Positions 8,831 through 17,079 of a DNA stretch of 64,000 nucleotides are shown piece after piece. This DNA is from [Empedobacter] haloabium (lineage in GTDB: Bacteria; Pseudomonadota; Gammaproteobacteria; Burkholderiales; Burkholderiaceae_D). The stretch covers positions 2,976,001-3,040,000 of the forward strand of contig CP136508.1 of NCBI GenBank assembly GCA_008011715.2, given 5' to 3'. A model generated the notes under the pieces. It searched no databases. It was not told the DNA's origin and worked only from the letters and a program-made list of their open reading frames with translations. A program made the translations under genes and the position numbers. Each line of letters begins with the position of its first letter. Position 1 is the first letter of the stretch.

Positions 8831-9994
8831 ATGACACCTGTTACCATCCGCCGCTGGGCCTGGGTCCACAAGTGGAGCAGCCTGGTCTGCACCGTCTTCA
8901 TGCTGCTGCTGTGCATTACCGGCCTGCCGCTGATCTATCACCACGAGATCGGCCACCTGCTGGGCACCGAAGTGGAGTCGCCGCCGATGCCGGCCGATAC
9001 CCCCAAGGCCGACCTGGACAAGGTGATCGCCGCCGCCAAGGCCCTGTACCCGGGCAAGCAGATGATGTACATGTCGCAGGAAGCGGACGACGACACGATC
9101 TGGAACCTGACCCTGGGCGACAGCGGCACCGACACGAACTTCAAGTTCACGGCGGTGGACGCCCGCACGGCCCAGGCGCTGCCCACCCCGCAGTTCGAGG
9201 GCAGCTTCATGTCCGTCATGTTCCACCTGCACGTCGACCTGTACGCCGGCTTGTGGGGCAAGCTGTTCCTCGGCCTGATGGGCTTCCTGCTGCTGGTGGC
9301 GATCGTGTCCGGCGTCGTGCTGTACGCGCCGTTCATGCGCAAGCTGGACTTCGGCACGGTGCGGCGCGAGCGTACCAACCGCACCAAATGGCTCGACCTG
9401 CACAACCTGCTGGGCATCGTCACCTTGACCTGGGCGTTCGTCGTCGGCGCCACCGGCATGATCAACACGTGGGCCGACCTGATGCTGAAGTACTGGCAGG
9501 CCACGGAAATGGCCGACATGGTGGCGCCGTACAAGAACGCGCCGCCGTTGAGCTCGTTCGGTTCGATGCAGCAGGCCGTGGCCGCGGCCAAGGCGCTGGA
9601 GCCGGACATGAAGATCGGCTTCATCGCCTTCCCCGGCACCCCGTACACCAGCGAGCACCACTATGGCGTGTTCATGAACGGCACCACGCCGCTGACCTCG
9701 CGCCTGTACAAGCCCGTGCTGATCGACGCCCAGACGGCCCAGGTGACGGACAGCCGGGAGCTGCCATGGTACCTGACGGCACTGCTGGTGTCGCAGCCGC
9801 TGCACTTCGGCGACTACGGCGGGCAGCTGATGAAATTCCTGTGGGCCGCCCTGGACGTGGCGACGATCGTCGTGCTGGGCAGCGGCCTGTACCTGTGGCT
9901 CAAGCGCGGCGTGACCGTGCCGGCGCGCCGGGAAGACACACCCGCCGACGCCGGTCTGGTGCCGGCGCTGGCGCGCCAGGGAGAAGCGCGATGA
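8831..9994 (+). CDS. PepSY-associated membrane protein (iron-uptake associated)
   Basis: A 387-aa inner-membrane protein of the PepSY-TM (PiuB-like) family. It begins with 'RRWAWVHKWSSLVCTVFMLLLCITGLPLIYHHEI', a TM helix with the family's HKW/H pattern; a periplasmic PepSY-like region follows, then TM segments around residues 140-160, 195-215 and 340-360. Family members are commonly encoded beside TonB-dependent siderophore receptors and are iron-repressed; several are thought to act as ferric-siderophore reductases. A Fur-like box lies just upstream. The stop overlaps the next ATG by four bases (ATGA), so the small downstream membrane protein is translationally coupled. Confidence 0.8.
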   Translation: MTPVTIRRWAWVHKWSSLVCTVFMLLLCITGLPLIYHHEIGHLLGTEVESPPMPADTPKADLDKVIAAAKALYPGKQMMYMSQEADDDTIWNLTLGDSGTDTNFKFTAVDARTAQALPTPQFEGSFMSVMFHLHVDLYAGLWGKLFLGLMGFLLLVAIVSGVVLYAPFMRKLDFGTVRRERTNRTKWLDLHNLLGIVTLTWAFVVGATGMINTWADLMLKYWQATEMADMVAPYKNAPPLSSFGSMQQAVAAAKALEPDMKIGFIAFPGTPYTSEHHYGVFMNGTTPLTSRLYKPVLIDAQTAQVTDSRELPWYLTALLVSQPLHFGDYGGQLMKFLWAALDVATIVVLGSGLYLWLKRGVTVPARREDTPADAGLVPALARQGEAR

Positions 9995-10167
9995 GCGACG
10001 AGTTCCTGCGCCTGTGGGGCATGCCGATCGTGCTGGCGATCCTGACGACGATCGGCCTGGTGGCCGCGCTGCTGGGCGACGGCCTGCTGGATTACGTGTC
10101 CGCCGTCGCCCTGGGTATTCCGGTCGGGCTGGGCACCTGGCACAGCCTGCGCCGCCAGGGCCGCTGA
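9991..10167 (+). CDS. Small membrane protein coupled to PepSY protein
   Basis: A 58-aa protein starting within the ATGA overlap with the preceding PepSY gene. It contains two hydrophobic helices ('MPIVLAILTTIGLVAALLG' and 'YVSAVALGIPVGLGTW') and a basic C-terminal tail, so it should sit in the inner membrane. Short two-helix proteins often follow PepSY-TM genes in related bacteria; the function is unknown, probably accessory to the PepSY protein. Confidence 0.7.
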   Translation: MSDEFLRLWGMPIVLAILTTIGLVAALLGDGLLDYVSAVALGIPVGLGTWHSLRRQGR

Positions 10168-10278
10168 CAGCCTGTCGCACGTGATATGGCCGAGGCCGTG
10201 TCCTATTCCGGGGTCTGAGGTGTACCGGAAATTGTAGCCAGGTCGAAATGGGGGACAATCCGTATCCTAGAGGACCCT

Positions 10279-10626
10279 ATGACCGCGAAATCACCAAATA
10301 CCCCACCGGAGGATGCTGGAGCGCAGCGCCAGCATCCTGTTGTCTACACCAAAGAATTTAAGCTTGCTGCCGTTGCACGCCTCAAAGATGGCAAGCAGAC
10401 TGCGCAGGCCCTTGCTAACGAGCTGGGCGTACGGCGCAATCAGCTCTACAAATGGGCGAAGGTGCTCGAGCAAAACGGCCCAGAGGCAAGTTTCACCAGT
10501 CGTGGCCGCAAGCCCGAAAGCGAAGAAAGTGAGCTAGCACGGGTCAAACGCGAGCTAAGCAGAGTGAAGGAGGACTTCGAACTATTAAAAAAGTTGGAGG
10601 CGTCCTTCGCGCGGATGAAGCGATGA
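10279..10626 (+). CDS. IS3-family transposase OrfA
   Basis: A 115-aa protein with an N-terminal helix-turn-helix of the transposase-8 type (roughly residues 25-65: FKLAAVARLKDGKQTAQALA, LGVRRNQLYKWAKVLEQ) that binds the element ends, then a C-terminal coiled coil with a leucine-zipper-like pattern (ESELARVKRELSRVKEDFELL). The slippery heptamer A AAA AAG lies at 10587-10593 in the zero frame; slipping back by one base gives an open frame into OrfB, so an OrfAB fusion transposase is expected. The stop overlaps the OrfB ATG. Confidence 0.9.
   Translation: MTAKSPNTPPEDAGAQRQHPVVYTKEFKLAAVARLKDGKQTAQALANELGVRRNQLYKWAKVLEQNGPEASFTSRGRKPESEESELARVKRELSRVKEDFELLKKLEASFARMKR
10587..10593 (+). promoter_or_regulatory. 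Programmed -1 frameshift site AAAAAAG
   Basis: The heptamer reads A AAA AAG in the OrfA frame (codons at 10588 and 10591). The -1 frame is open from here through the OrfB ATG at 10623, so a slip yields the OrfAB transposase, as is usual for IS3 elements. Confidence 0.75.
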
Positions 10627-11489
10627 AGTACGCCGTGATCGAGGAACATTCAAAGCGCCATTCTGTGCGTTCACTGTGCCGTGTGCTGGATGTGAAGTAC
10701 AGTACCTATTACGCTTTCCGCCGTCGACCATCGAGTATGCGCAGCCGAGAAGATCTGGCACTGCGTCAGCACATTCGTAGCCTGCACGACTCACATCGTC
10801 ATGCGCTAGGTGCAGTGAAGACGTGGCGCCTACTCAACGCTAGCGGCGTCGTATGCGGCAAGCATCGTGTGGCACGGCTGCGCAAGATCGAGGCCATTGA
10901 GGCTAAGCGTAAGACCAAGTTCCGCGTGATGAAGGCCCATCAGCACACCGAGCCGCCTGCGCCCGACCTGCTCAAGCGAGCTTTCACCGTAACAGCACCG
11001 AACAAGGTCTGGGTTAGCGACATCACAACAATCCATACCAGTGAAGGTTGGCTCCATCTAGCCATCGTGCTTGACCTGTTCGCTCGTCGGATAGTTGGGT
11101 GGGCCATGAATCAGTGCCAGGACGCCTCGCTGCCCATCGCTGCGCTAAGAATGGCCTATGCACAGCGCAGGCCTGAACCGGGGCTCATCTGCCACACAGA
11201 TCAGGGCTCGGTATACGGATCCAAACTATACCGAGGGGTGCTGGACGAACGCGGCCTTAGGGCAAGTATGAGCCGACGAGGTAACTGCCACGACAATGCC
11301 GTGGCAGAGAGCTGGTTCTCTACGCTCAAGAATGAACTGACGCGTCACACCATGTATCCAACAAGAGCTAACGCCATCGCCGAGATATCGAGTTACATCG
11401 AGCTGTACTACAATCAGCGGCGCCCTCATCAGACGCTGAGATACCTCAGCCCCATGGAGGTCGAAAAAAAGTACCTGACCCCCAATTGA
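10623..11489 (+). CDS. IS3-family transposase OrfB (DDE integrase core)
   Basis: A 288-aa catalytic subunit. The N-terminal ~100 residues are the helical HTH_21-type part (RHSVRSLCRVLDVKYSTYYAF). The rve core has the first Asp in WVSDITTIHT, the second in HTDQGSVYGS and the Glu in NAVAESWFSTLKNE, so the DDE triad is complete. It ends with 'YNQRRPHQTLRYLSPMEVE', typical of IS3 transposases. Its ATG overlaps the OrfA stop (ATGA), and -1 frameshifting would fuse it to OrfA. Confidence 0.92.
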   Translation: MKYAVIEEHSKRHSVRSLCRVLDVKYSTYYAFRRRPSSMRSREDLALRQHIRSLHDSHRHALGAVKTWRLLNASGVVCGKHRVARLRKIEAIEAKRKTKFRVMKAHQHTEPPAPDLLKRAFTVTAPNKVWVSDITTIHTSEGWLHLAIVLDLFARRIVGWAMNQCQDASLPIAALRMAYAQRRPEPGLICHTDQGSVYGSKLYRGVLDERGLRASMSRRGNCHDNAVAESWFSTLKNELTRHTMYPTRANAIAEISSYIELYYNQRRPHQTLRYLSPMEVEKKYLTPN

Positions 11490-11569
11490 ACCTGGCTACG
11501 ATATCCGGGCTACCTCAGTCTGACCCCGCGGTGGGACACGGCCTCGGCCGTTAACCTGGCAGCGTCGGC

Positions 11570-12442
11570 CTAGCGCCGGTGCCGCGCCAGGAAGCGCCAG
11601 ATGACCTCGTTGCCGTCGATGTCCGCCGTGGTCTTGCCGATCGGCAGGCCGACGTTGAACGGGTCGGCGCCCGGCCAGGTGTGGCCGCCGTCGCGCACCG
11701 TGGCCAGCGCCACGCGGTACGCGCCTTCTTCCGTTTCCTGCCAGGTCACGCTGGTGCCGTCCGCAGCATTGGTGTCGATGACGCGGCTGCTGCCAGTGCC
11801 GGCAATGCCGTTGCGCTGGCGCCAGTAGTCGTACGTGGCCGGCGCCGACAGGTAGCCGGTGGCCTTGCCGTCGTAGGCCACCACCTGGTCGGCGCTGCCG
11901 TGGATCAGCAGCACACCCACCTTGCCGGCGCCGCCGTGGTGCTGCCGCACCGGTTCGGGCAGCGGCGCGCCCACCGATGCCACCGCCGCGAACAGGTGCG
12001 GCAGCTCGGCCGCGATGCGCTGGGCGAAAAAGCCGCCGCGCGACAGGCCGGTCGCGTACACCCGCTGGGGATCGATGCGGTACTCGCCCTTCAGCCTGGC
12101 CAGCAGCGCCTGCACGAAGCCGATGTCGTCCACTCCTTCGGTATAGGACATGCCGAAGCCGACGTTCCAGTCCTGCTTGATGCCGGCCGGGTAGACGACG
12201 ATGAAGCCGTGCCGGTCGGCGGCGCGGTTCATGCCCGTGTACAGCATCTGCTCCGCCATCGTCATGCCGCCGCCGTGGAAGTTGAACACGACGGGAAAGC
12301 TGGCCGTCGGCTGGCTGGCGTAGGCCGGCGGGGTATAGACGAGGAAGCGCCGCTTTTCTTCCTTGTGCACGAGGGAAGCCACCTGGGACAGCGCGGGCAA
12401 CGCCGTACCGGCGAACAGCAGCAGTGCAAACAGTCGTTTCAT
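11570..12442 (-). CDS. LpqC-like polyhydroxybutyrate depolymerase family esterase
   Basis: A 290-aa secreted esterase with a signal peptide (KRLFALLLFAGTALPALS). The alpha/beta hydrolase features are the oxyanion region 'FNFHGGGM', the nucleophile elbow GLSRGG, the acid in 'IHGSADQVV' and the His in DGGHTWPG. This is the pattern of LpqC/polyhydroxybutyrate-depolymerase family esterases, which include feruloyl and acetylxylan esterases; the true substrate cannot be assigned. It lies 76 bp downstream of the histidine kinase gene on the same strand, so it may be the last gene of that transcript or have its own promoter. Confidence 0.8.
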   Translation of the reverse strand: MKRLFALLLFAGTALPALSQVASLVHKEEKRRFLVYTPPAYASQPTASFPVVFNFHGGGMTMAEQMLYTGMNRAADRHGFIVVYPAGIKQDWNVGFGMSYTEGVDDIGFVQALLARLKGEYRIDPQRVYATGLSRGGFFAQRIAAELPHLFAAVASVGAPLPEPVRQHHGGAGKVGVLLIHGSADQVVAYDGKATGYLSAPATYDYWRQRNGIAGTGSSRVIDTNAADGTSVTWQETEEGAYRVALATVRDGGHTWPGADPFNVGLPIGKTTADIDGNEVIWRFLARHRR

Positions 12443-12518
12443 GATCGGTAGCGATGTAGTGGAGGAGCGCGCAGTATGCGTGGCGCCAGGTGAAATGCCG
12501 GTGAAATCCGGCCGGTTT

Positions 12519-13706
12519 TCAGCGTGGCGCGATGACGACGCGGTAGCTGCCCGCGCCCGGCTCGAAGCGCACCGACCAGCCCATGGCCGCCGCCAGCCGC
12601 CGCAGCAGATCGTGGCCGTGCAGGAAGCCACGCACGGCGGCGGGCCGGCCCGACTCCACCGAGTTGTCGATGGCCAGGACGCCATCCGTGAACGACACGG
12701 CCAGGCGGCAGCCGGGCCCGCCGTGGAACAGCGCGTTGCCGACGCAGTTCTCCATCAGCAGCATGGCGAGCTGGCGATTGCCGCTGACCGGCAGCCGCTC
12801 GGGCAGGTCGAGCACCAGGCGCGCCTCGTCCCAGTCGGCCACGCCGGGCTGGCGCAGCAGCACTTCCTCGATGCAACCGCGCAGGTCGAACGGCCCGGGC
12901 GGCAGCGTTTCCGCGCGTGCCAGGGCGAACAGCACGTCGATGGTGGCGGCCATGTCGTCCACCTGCGCCCGCGCGGCGGCGGCATCCGGCGCCGTGGCGA
13001 GCGCGTTCTTCAACACCGTCAGCGGTGTGCGCAGCTCGTGGCTGACATCGCGTGTAAAGGCCTGCTCGCGGGCCAGCGCCGCGTGCAGCCCGGCCAGCGC
13101 CGTTCCCAGCTTGTCCGCCAGGTAGCCGATCTCGTCGCGCCGGGACCGGGCCGCGAAGTCGAACCGCCCTTGCGCGGGCAACGTGCGCACTTCATGGGCC
13201 AGCCGCTGCAGCGGCGCGACCAGCCGGCGCGCCAGCCACCAGGCCAGGCCCAGCGCCAGCGCGACCAGCCCCAGCGCCACCAGCAGCAGGACGCCGCCGA
13301 CTTCCCGGAACAGGCGCGATACGACCAGGACCGGGCCGACGTCGGCCAGCAGCCAGACCGGCTGCGCCGCCGGCGTCACGCGCACCGCGCGCAGGTGGTA
13401 GTGGGCGCCGCCCGGTACGAAGATCTCGCCGCGCTCGCGCCCCGCCGCGACCACCGCCCGCACCGGCGCGGGCAGCGTGGCGGCGCTGGCGTGCAGCCGC
13501 ACCAGGTCGAGTCCGGGCGCACGCAGCTCGGCGTGGCGCGCGTGATGCGCCCTCAAGGCCGCCGCCTCGCGCTCGAGCAGGCGGTCCACCAGCATATCCT
13601 CCGTCACGTACGACACCACCAGCAGCAGCGCCGTGTAGCACAGGCACAGCAGCACGGTAAAACCGGCCAGGACCGCGAACAGGGCGCGCCGGATCGAACT
13701 AGACAT
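12519..13706 (-). CDS. Sensor histidine kinase
   Basis: A 395-aa membrane kinase. TM1 is at about residues 8-32 and TM2 at about 130-155, enclosing a periplasmic sensor of about 100 residues; a HAMP-like linker follows. The H-box is DVSHELRTPLTVLKN with the phospho-His. The N-box is MENCVGNALFHG and the G1 region AIDNS; the G2 region is short. The start at 13706 overlaps the end of the response-regulator gene by eight bases, so the two are translationally coupled. It belongs to the run of minus-strand genes that follows Anbu. Confidence 0.85.
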   Translation of the reverse strand: MSSSIRRALFAVLAGFTVLLCLCYTALLLVVSYVTEDMLVDRLLEREAAALRAHHARHAELRAPGLDLVRLHASAATLPAPVRAVVAAGRERGEIFVPGGAHYHLRAVRVTPAAQPVWLLADVGPVLVVSRLFREVGGVLLLVALGLVALALGLAWWLARRLVAPLQRLAHEVRTLPAQGRFDFAARSRRDEIGYLADKLGTALAGLHAALAREQAFTRDVSHELRTPLTVLKNALATAPDAAAARAQVDDMAATIDVLFALARAETLPPGPFDLRGCIEEVLLRQPGVADWDEARLVLDLPERLPVSGNRQLAMLLMENCVGNALFHGGPGCRLAVSFTDGVLAIDNSVESGRPAAVRGFLHGHDLLRRLAAAMGWSVRFEPGAGSYRVVIAPR

Positions 13707-14403
13707 CGGCCAGCGCCAGGCGGTAGCCCAGCTGGGGGATGGTGACGATGGTGGCGGCGCCGCCGGCCGCTTCCAGTGCCTGGCGCAGCGCGTACACATG
13801 GGATTTCAGGGCGTCGCTGTCGGGCGGCTGCGCGCCCCACAGCGCGTGGCTCAGCGCCGCGCGCGACACGGGGCGCGGATGCGCCTCGGCCAGCAGGGAC
13901 AGGATGCGATAGCCGCTGTGGGTCAGGGCCAGCGGCTGGCCATGGCACAGCGCGCGCCGCTCCGCCGCCAGCAGGGTCAGCGGGCCCACCTCGAGCACCT
14001 GGCTGACGTGCAGCCGGCCGCGCCGCGCCAGCGCCTCGCAGCGCAGGGCCAGTTCGCGCAGGTCGAACGGTTTGGTCAGGTAGTCGTCGGCGCCGCCGTG
14101 GAAGCCGCGCGCCTTGTCCTCGAAGGCGTCGCGCGCCGTCAGCATCAGCACGGGCACGTTGCGCGGGGCGCGCTGCTTGATCGCGCGGCAGACGTCGAGA
14201 CCGTCCATGTCGGGGAGATTCAGGTCCAGCACAATGACGTCGTACTGCGCGCCGCAGGGCTCGCGCGTGGCCAGGTCGATGGCCAGGGCGCCGGTCGCGG
14301 CATGGTCGGTCTGCCAGCCCAGGCCGTCGAGAAAATCCACCACCTGGCGCGCGATGGTCGCATGGTCCTCGACGACGAGGATGGCCAGCGCGGCGCGCCC
14401 CAT
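13699..14403 (-). CDS. OmpR/PhoB-type response regulator
   Basis: A 234-aa protein. The receiver domain covers residues about 5-120, with the acidic pair in VVEDH, the phospho-Asp in VIVLDLNLPDMDG, the Thr in LMLTARD and the Lys in YLTKPFD. The C-terminal ~100 residues form a winged helix (ALTHSGYRILSLLAE, DALKSHVYALRQAL, IPQLGYRL). The ATG at 14403 is preferred over the in-frame GTG at 14409 because AAGG sits at ribosome-site distance. It starts only 7 bp after the Anbu stop, which implies co-transcription with the Anbu operon. Confidence 0.87.
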   Translation of the reverse strand: MGRAALAILVVEDHATIARQVVDFLDGLGWQTDHAATGALAIDLATREPCGAQYDVIVLDLNLPDMDGLDVCRAIKQRAPRNVPVLMLTARDAFEDKARGFHGGADDYLTKPFDLRELALRCEALARRGRLHVSQVLEVGPLTLLAAERRALCHGQPLALTHSGYRILSLLAEAHPRPVSRAALSHALWGAQPPDSDALKSHVYALRQALEAAGGAATIVTIPQLGYRLALADV

Positions 14404-14410
14404 CGTCACC

Positions 14411-15253
14411 TTATTGCTGATTGTTGGCCATCTGCTGCGCCACCGACTGCAGCGGCGCCGAAGGGGCGTTCGGGGTGGTCGACAGCGGCAGCGGCATGCG
14501 CACCGGCTGGTGCGCGTTGTGCGGCATGGCCTGCCAGTGCGGCGCCTCGATGCCCTCGAAGATGCGCTTCAGCTGCTCGCCCCAGGTGCTGCGCAGCATC
14601 TGGAAATACTGGTTTTTCTCGTCGATCGTGACGAAGCGGGTGACGGCCAGGCTGTTGTTTTCGTACACCAGCATGTCCAGCGGCAGCCCCACCGAGATGT
14701 TCGAGCGCAGGGTCGAGTCCATCGAGATCAGCGCGCACTTGGCCGCTTCGTCGAGCGGCGTGACGCGGGTGACGACGCGGTCCAGGATCGGTTTGCCGTA
14801 CTTCGACTCGCCGATCTGGAAATAGGTGCTTTCCGCGTGCGATTCGATGAAATTGCCGGCCGAGTAGATCTGGAACAGGCGGCAGCGCTCGCCGGCGACC
14901 TGGCCGCCGAAGATGATCGCCTGGTTGAAGTCGATGCCAAAGCGGGTCAGCGCCTGCGCCTCGCGCTCGTGCACCGTGCGCAGGGCCTCGCCCACCGCGC
15001 GGGCCGCCTCGTACAGGTTCGGCGCCGTCCAGATTGTGTAGCCGTTGGCGCTCTTGAAATCGCCGATCAGTTCGCGGATCGATTGCGAAATCGACAGGTT
15101 CCCGGCCGTCATCATCACCATGACCCGGTCGCCCGGATTCTCGAACACACTCAGCTTGCGGAACGTGCCGATCTGGTCGACCCCGGCATTGGTGCGGGAA
15201 TCGGCCAGGAAGACCAGCCCCTCCTCGAGGCGCATGCCAACACAGTAAGTCAT
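14411..15253 (-). CDS. Anbu, proteasome-like (HslV-related) peptidase
   Basis: A 280-aa Ntn-hydrolase of the Anbu family. It begins MTYCVGMRLEEGLVFLADSR with the typical 'SRTNAGVDQIGTFRK' block; Thr2 after Met removal would be the N-terminal nucleophile position. Later blocks 'GDRVMVMMTAGNLSISQSI' and 'IFGGQV' fit the family, and the C-terminal ~40 residues are a Pro/Gln-rich tail. Anbu is an ancestral-looking self-compartmentalised peptidase relative whose substrates are not settled. Next door are transglutaminase, alpha-E and ATP-grasp genes, the conserved partners predicted to make and process a peptide-like product. The stop is 7 bp from the response-regulator start. Confidence 0.88.
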   Translation of the reverse strand: MTYCVGMRLEEGLVFLADSRTNAGVDQIGTFRKLSVFENPGDRVMVMMTAGNLSISQSIRELIGDFKSANGYTIWTAPNLYEAARAVGEALRTVHEREAQALTRFGIDFNQAIIFGGQVAGERCRLFQIYSAGNFIESHAESTYFQIGESKYGKPILDRVVTRVTPLDEAAKCALISMDSTLRSNISVGLPLDMLVYENNSLAVTRFVTIDEKNQYFQMLRSTWGEQLKRIFEGIEAPHWQAMPHNAHQPVRMPLPLSTTPNAPSAPLQSVAQQMANNQQ

Positions 15254-15314
15254 CGGAAAGGGTACGGGTAAGTGGACAAGGGGTTGCGACAACCCCATTG
15301 TACACAGACAGCTT

Positions 15315-16118
15315 TCACTGCGGAACTATCTGGACCTCGACCTTCAGCGATTCGTCGCCGCCACCGGCGCGCATGCCGCGCACCGGCGCGGCGGCATCGT
15401 AGTCGCGCCCGATGGCGATCCGACAATAACGATCCGTCATCAGGCCCGCATGGGTGACATCGATGCTGACCCAGCCGGTGTAGTCGTCGTCATGGGCCCA
15501 GGCGTCGACCCAGGCGTGGCTGGCCGCATGGTCGCTATTGCCCGGATCGATATAGCCGGACACGTAGCGGGCCGGAATGCCGGCCGCATGGCAGCAGGCC
15601 AGGAAGATGTGCGCGTGGTCCTGGCACACGCCGGCGCCCTGGGCCAGCGCGGCGGCGGCGGGCGTGCTCACCTCGGTCGCACCGCGCCGGTATGCCACCG
15701 CACCATGGAGGTGCGCGGCCAGCGCCATCAGCTCGCGCGTGCCGGCGCGCGGCCGCGGCAGGAAGGCGGCGGCCACGGCGCGGATGCCATCGTCCGGCGC
15801 CGTCAGCCGGGTGGCTACCGTGTAGACGAGCGGCGACAATGTGTCATTGCCGCTCACCCGTCCCTGCGGCGGCGTCGTCGTCTCGACGACGCCTTCGGCC
15901 ACGATGGCCAGCGCGTCGTGCGGCTTGTCCAGCGTCAGCATATGGGTCAGGTTGCCGTAGGCATCCGTGTGGGCGTGCAGGCTGCCGGGCGCGTCCAGCT
16001 GCCATTGCAGCACGTGCTGCTGCGGCTCGGCGCGCGGCGTCAGGTGCAGCTGCTGGATCGTGTAGGCCTGGCTGGCCGTGTAGTGGTACAGCGTTTCATG
16101 GCGAATCGACAGTTGCAT
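15315..16118 (-). CDS. Transglutaminase-like cysteine peptidase (Anbu operon)
   Basis: A 267-aa protein with an N-terminal bacterial transglutaminase-like domain (LSIRHETLYHYTASQAY) and a central transglutaminase core: the catalytic Cys lies in GAGVCQDHAHIFLACCHAAG, the His in 'SHAWVDAWAHD' and an Asp in 'WVSIDVTH'. Such proteins are usual partners of alpha-E and ATP-grasp proteins and probably cleave or transfer gamma-glutamyl/amide bonds. The ribosome site AAGGAG precedes the ATG by five bases. It is 9 bp from the alpha-E gene and 61 bp from Anbu. Confidence 0.87.
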   Translation of the reverse strand: MQLSIRHETLYHYTASQAYTIQQLHLTPRAEPQQHVLQWQLDAPGSLHAHTDAYGNLTHMLTLDKPHDALAIVAEGVVETTTPPQGRVSGNDTLSPLVYTVATRLTAPDDGIRAVAAAFLPRPRAGTRELMALAAHLHGAVAYRRGATEVSTPAAAALAQGAGVCQDHAHIFLACCHAAGIPARYVSGYIDPGNSDHAASHAWVDAWAHDDDYTGWVSIDVTHAGLMTDRYCRIAIGRDYDAAAPVRGMRAGGGDESLKVEVQIVPQ

Positions 16119-16127
16119 GGTGCTCCT

Positions 16128-17066
16128 TCAGGCGGCCAGCGGCACGAGGAAATCGCGGCTGACCCGGTTGCCCAGTTCATAAATGCGCTGCAGGAATTCG
16201 GTCAGCGTGTCGTGCAGCCCGCGCTGCAGGATGTCGTCGATGCGGCCGAAGCGCAGCTCGGCGTGCAACTGGCCGGCCAGCCGCTCGGTTTCGCTGGAGA
16301 CGTCGTTGCGCACCTCGCGCAGGTTGTCGACCACCTCGTCCATGCAGGCCAGCAGCGAGCGCGGCATGTCCGCCCGCAGCATCAAGAGTTCCGCCACCCG
16401 CGCCGGCGTGATGACGTCGCGATACACCTTGCGGTAGATCTCGAAGCCGGAGACGGAGCGCAGCAGCGCCGCCCAGTAGTAGAAATCGCGGCGCGTCTCG
16501 GCTTCCGACTCGCTGTCATGGAACTTGACGTCCAGGATGCGCGCCGTATTGTCGGCGCGCTCCAGGAAGGTGCCGAGGCGCATGAAGTTGACGGCCTCGT
16601 CGCGCAGCATCGTGCCCAAGGTGACGCCGCGCGACAGGTGCGAGCGGTACTTGACCCATTCGAAGAACTGGCTGGGGTCCTGGCGCAGCTGGCCGCCGTG
16701 CAGGCGCCGGCGCAGGTCCAGGTAGGTCTGGTTCTGCACTTCCCATACCTCCGTCGTCAGCGTGCCGCGTACGGCGCGCGCGTTTTCGCGCGCGGCCGTC
16801 AGGCAGGCGATGATGGAGGACGGGTTGTCCGGGTCACACACCATGAATTCGATCACATCGCGCTGCGCCACGGCGCCGTGCTTGCGGTCGTAGGCCTGCT
16901 GCAGCTCCGAGATGCCCAGCATGGCGCGCCAGGCCTGGCGCGCCGCGTCCTCGGATTGCGGCAGCAGCGCGGTCTGCACGTTCACGTCCAGCATGCGCGC
17001 CGTGTTCTCGGCCCGCTCGGTATAGCGGGCCATCCAGAACAGGTGGTCGGCGGTACGGCTCAGCAT
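16128..17066 (-). CDS. Alpha-E domain protein (Anbu operon)
   Basis: A 312-aa, almost wholly helical protein beginning MLSRTADHLFWMARYTERAEN, the signature of the alpha-E domain. Further family segments are 'RAVRGTLTTEVWEVQNQTYL' and 'FLERADNTARILDVKFHD'. It has no recognised catalytic residues; it always occurs with circularly permuted ATP-grasp proteins and is presumed to be a scaffold or substrate carrier. AAGGAG precedes the ATG. It follows the ATP-grasp gene by 13 bp. Confidence 0.88.
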   Translation of the reverse strand: MLSRTADHLFWMARYTERAENTARMLDVNVQTALLPQSEDAARQAWRAMLGISELQQAYDRKHGAVAQRDVIEFMVCDPDNPSSIIACLTAARENARAVRGTLTTEVWEVQNQTYLDLRRRLHGGQLRQDPSQFFEWVKYRSHLSRGVTLGTMLRDEAVNFMRLGTFLERADNTARILDVKFHDSESEAETRRDFYYWAALLRSVSGFEIYRKVYRDVITPARVAELLMLRADMPRSLLACMDEVVDNLREVRNDVSSETERLAGQLHAELRFGRIDDILQRGLHDTLTEFLQRIYELGNRVSRDFLVPLAA

Positions 17067-17079
17067 AAAGTCTCCTTCG

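Larger units (their letters stand above)
10216..11517 (+). mobile_element. Complete IS3-family insertion sequence, 1,302 bp
   Basis: The ends are TGAGGT...ACCTCA with imperfect terminal inverted repeats of about 42 bp sharing CCGGA, GTAGCCAGGT and TGGGGG blocks. Both sides carry the 3-bp duplication GTC (10213-10215 and 11518-11520), as expected for IS3 relatives. It encodes OrfA and OrfB with an A6G frameshift site. Both genes and both ends are intact, so the copy may be mobile. It has landed in the exact centre of a palindrome. Confidence 0.9.
10188..11549. repeat. Long palindrome split by the IS element
   Basis: The left arm GGCCGAGGCCGTGTCC (10188-10203) and right arm GGACACGGCCTCGGCC (11534-11549) are perfect inverted repeats. 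Inside them GGGGTC (10210-10215) faces GACCCC (11522-11527). With the IS and one target copy removed they form a 57-base hairpin centred on a single T. It lies between convergent genes (small membrane protein on +, esterase on -), so it was probably a bidirectional terminator or REP-like element. Confidence 0.75.
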
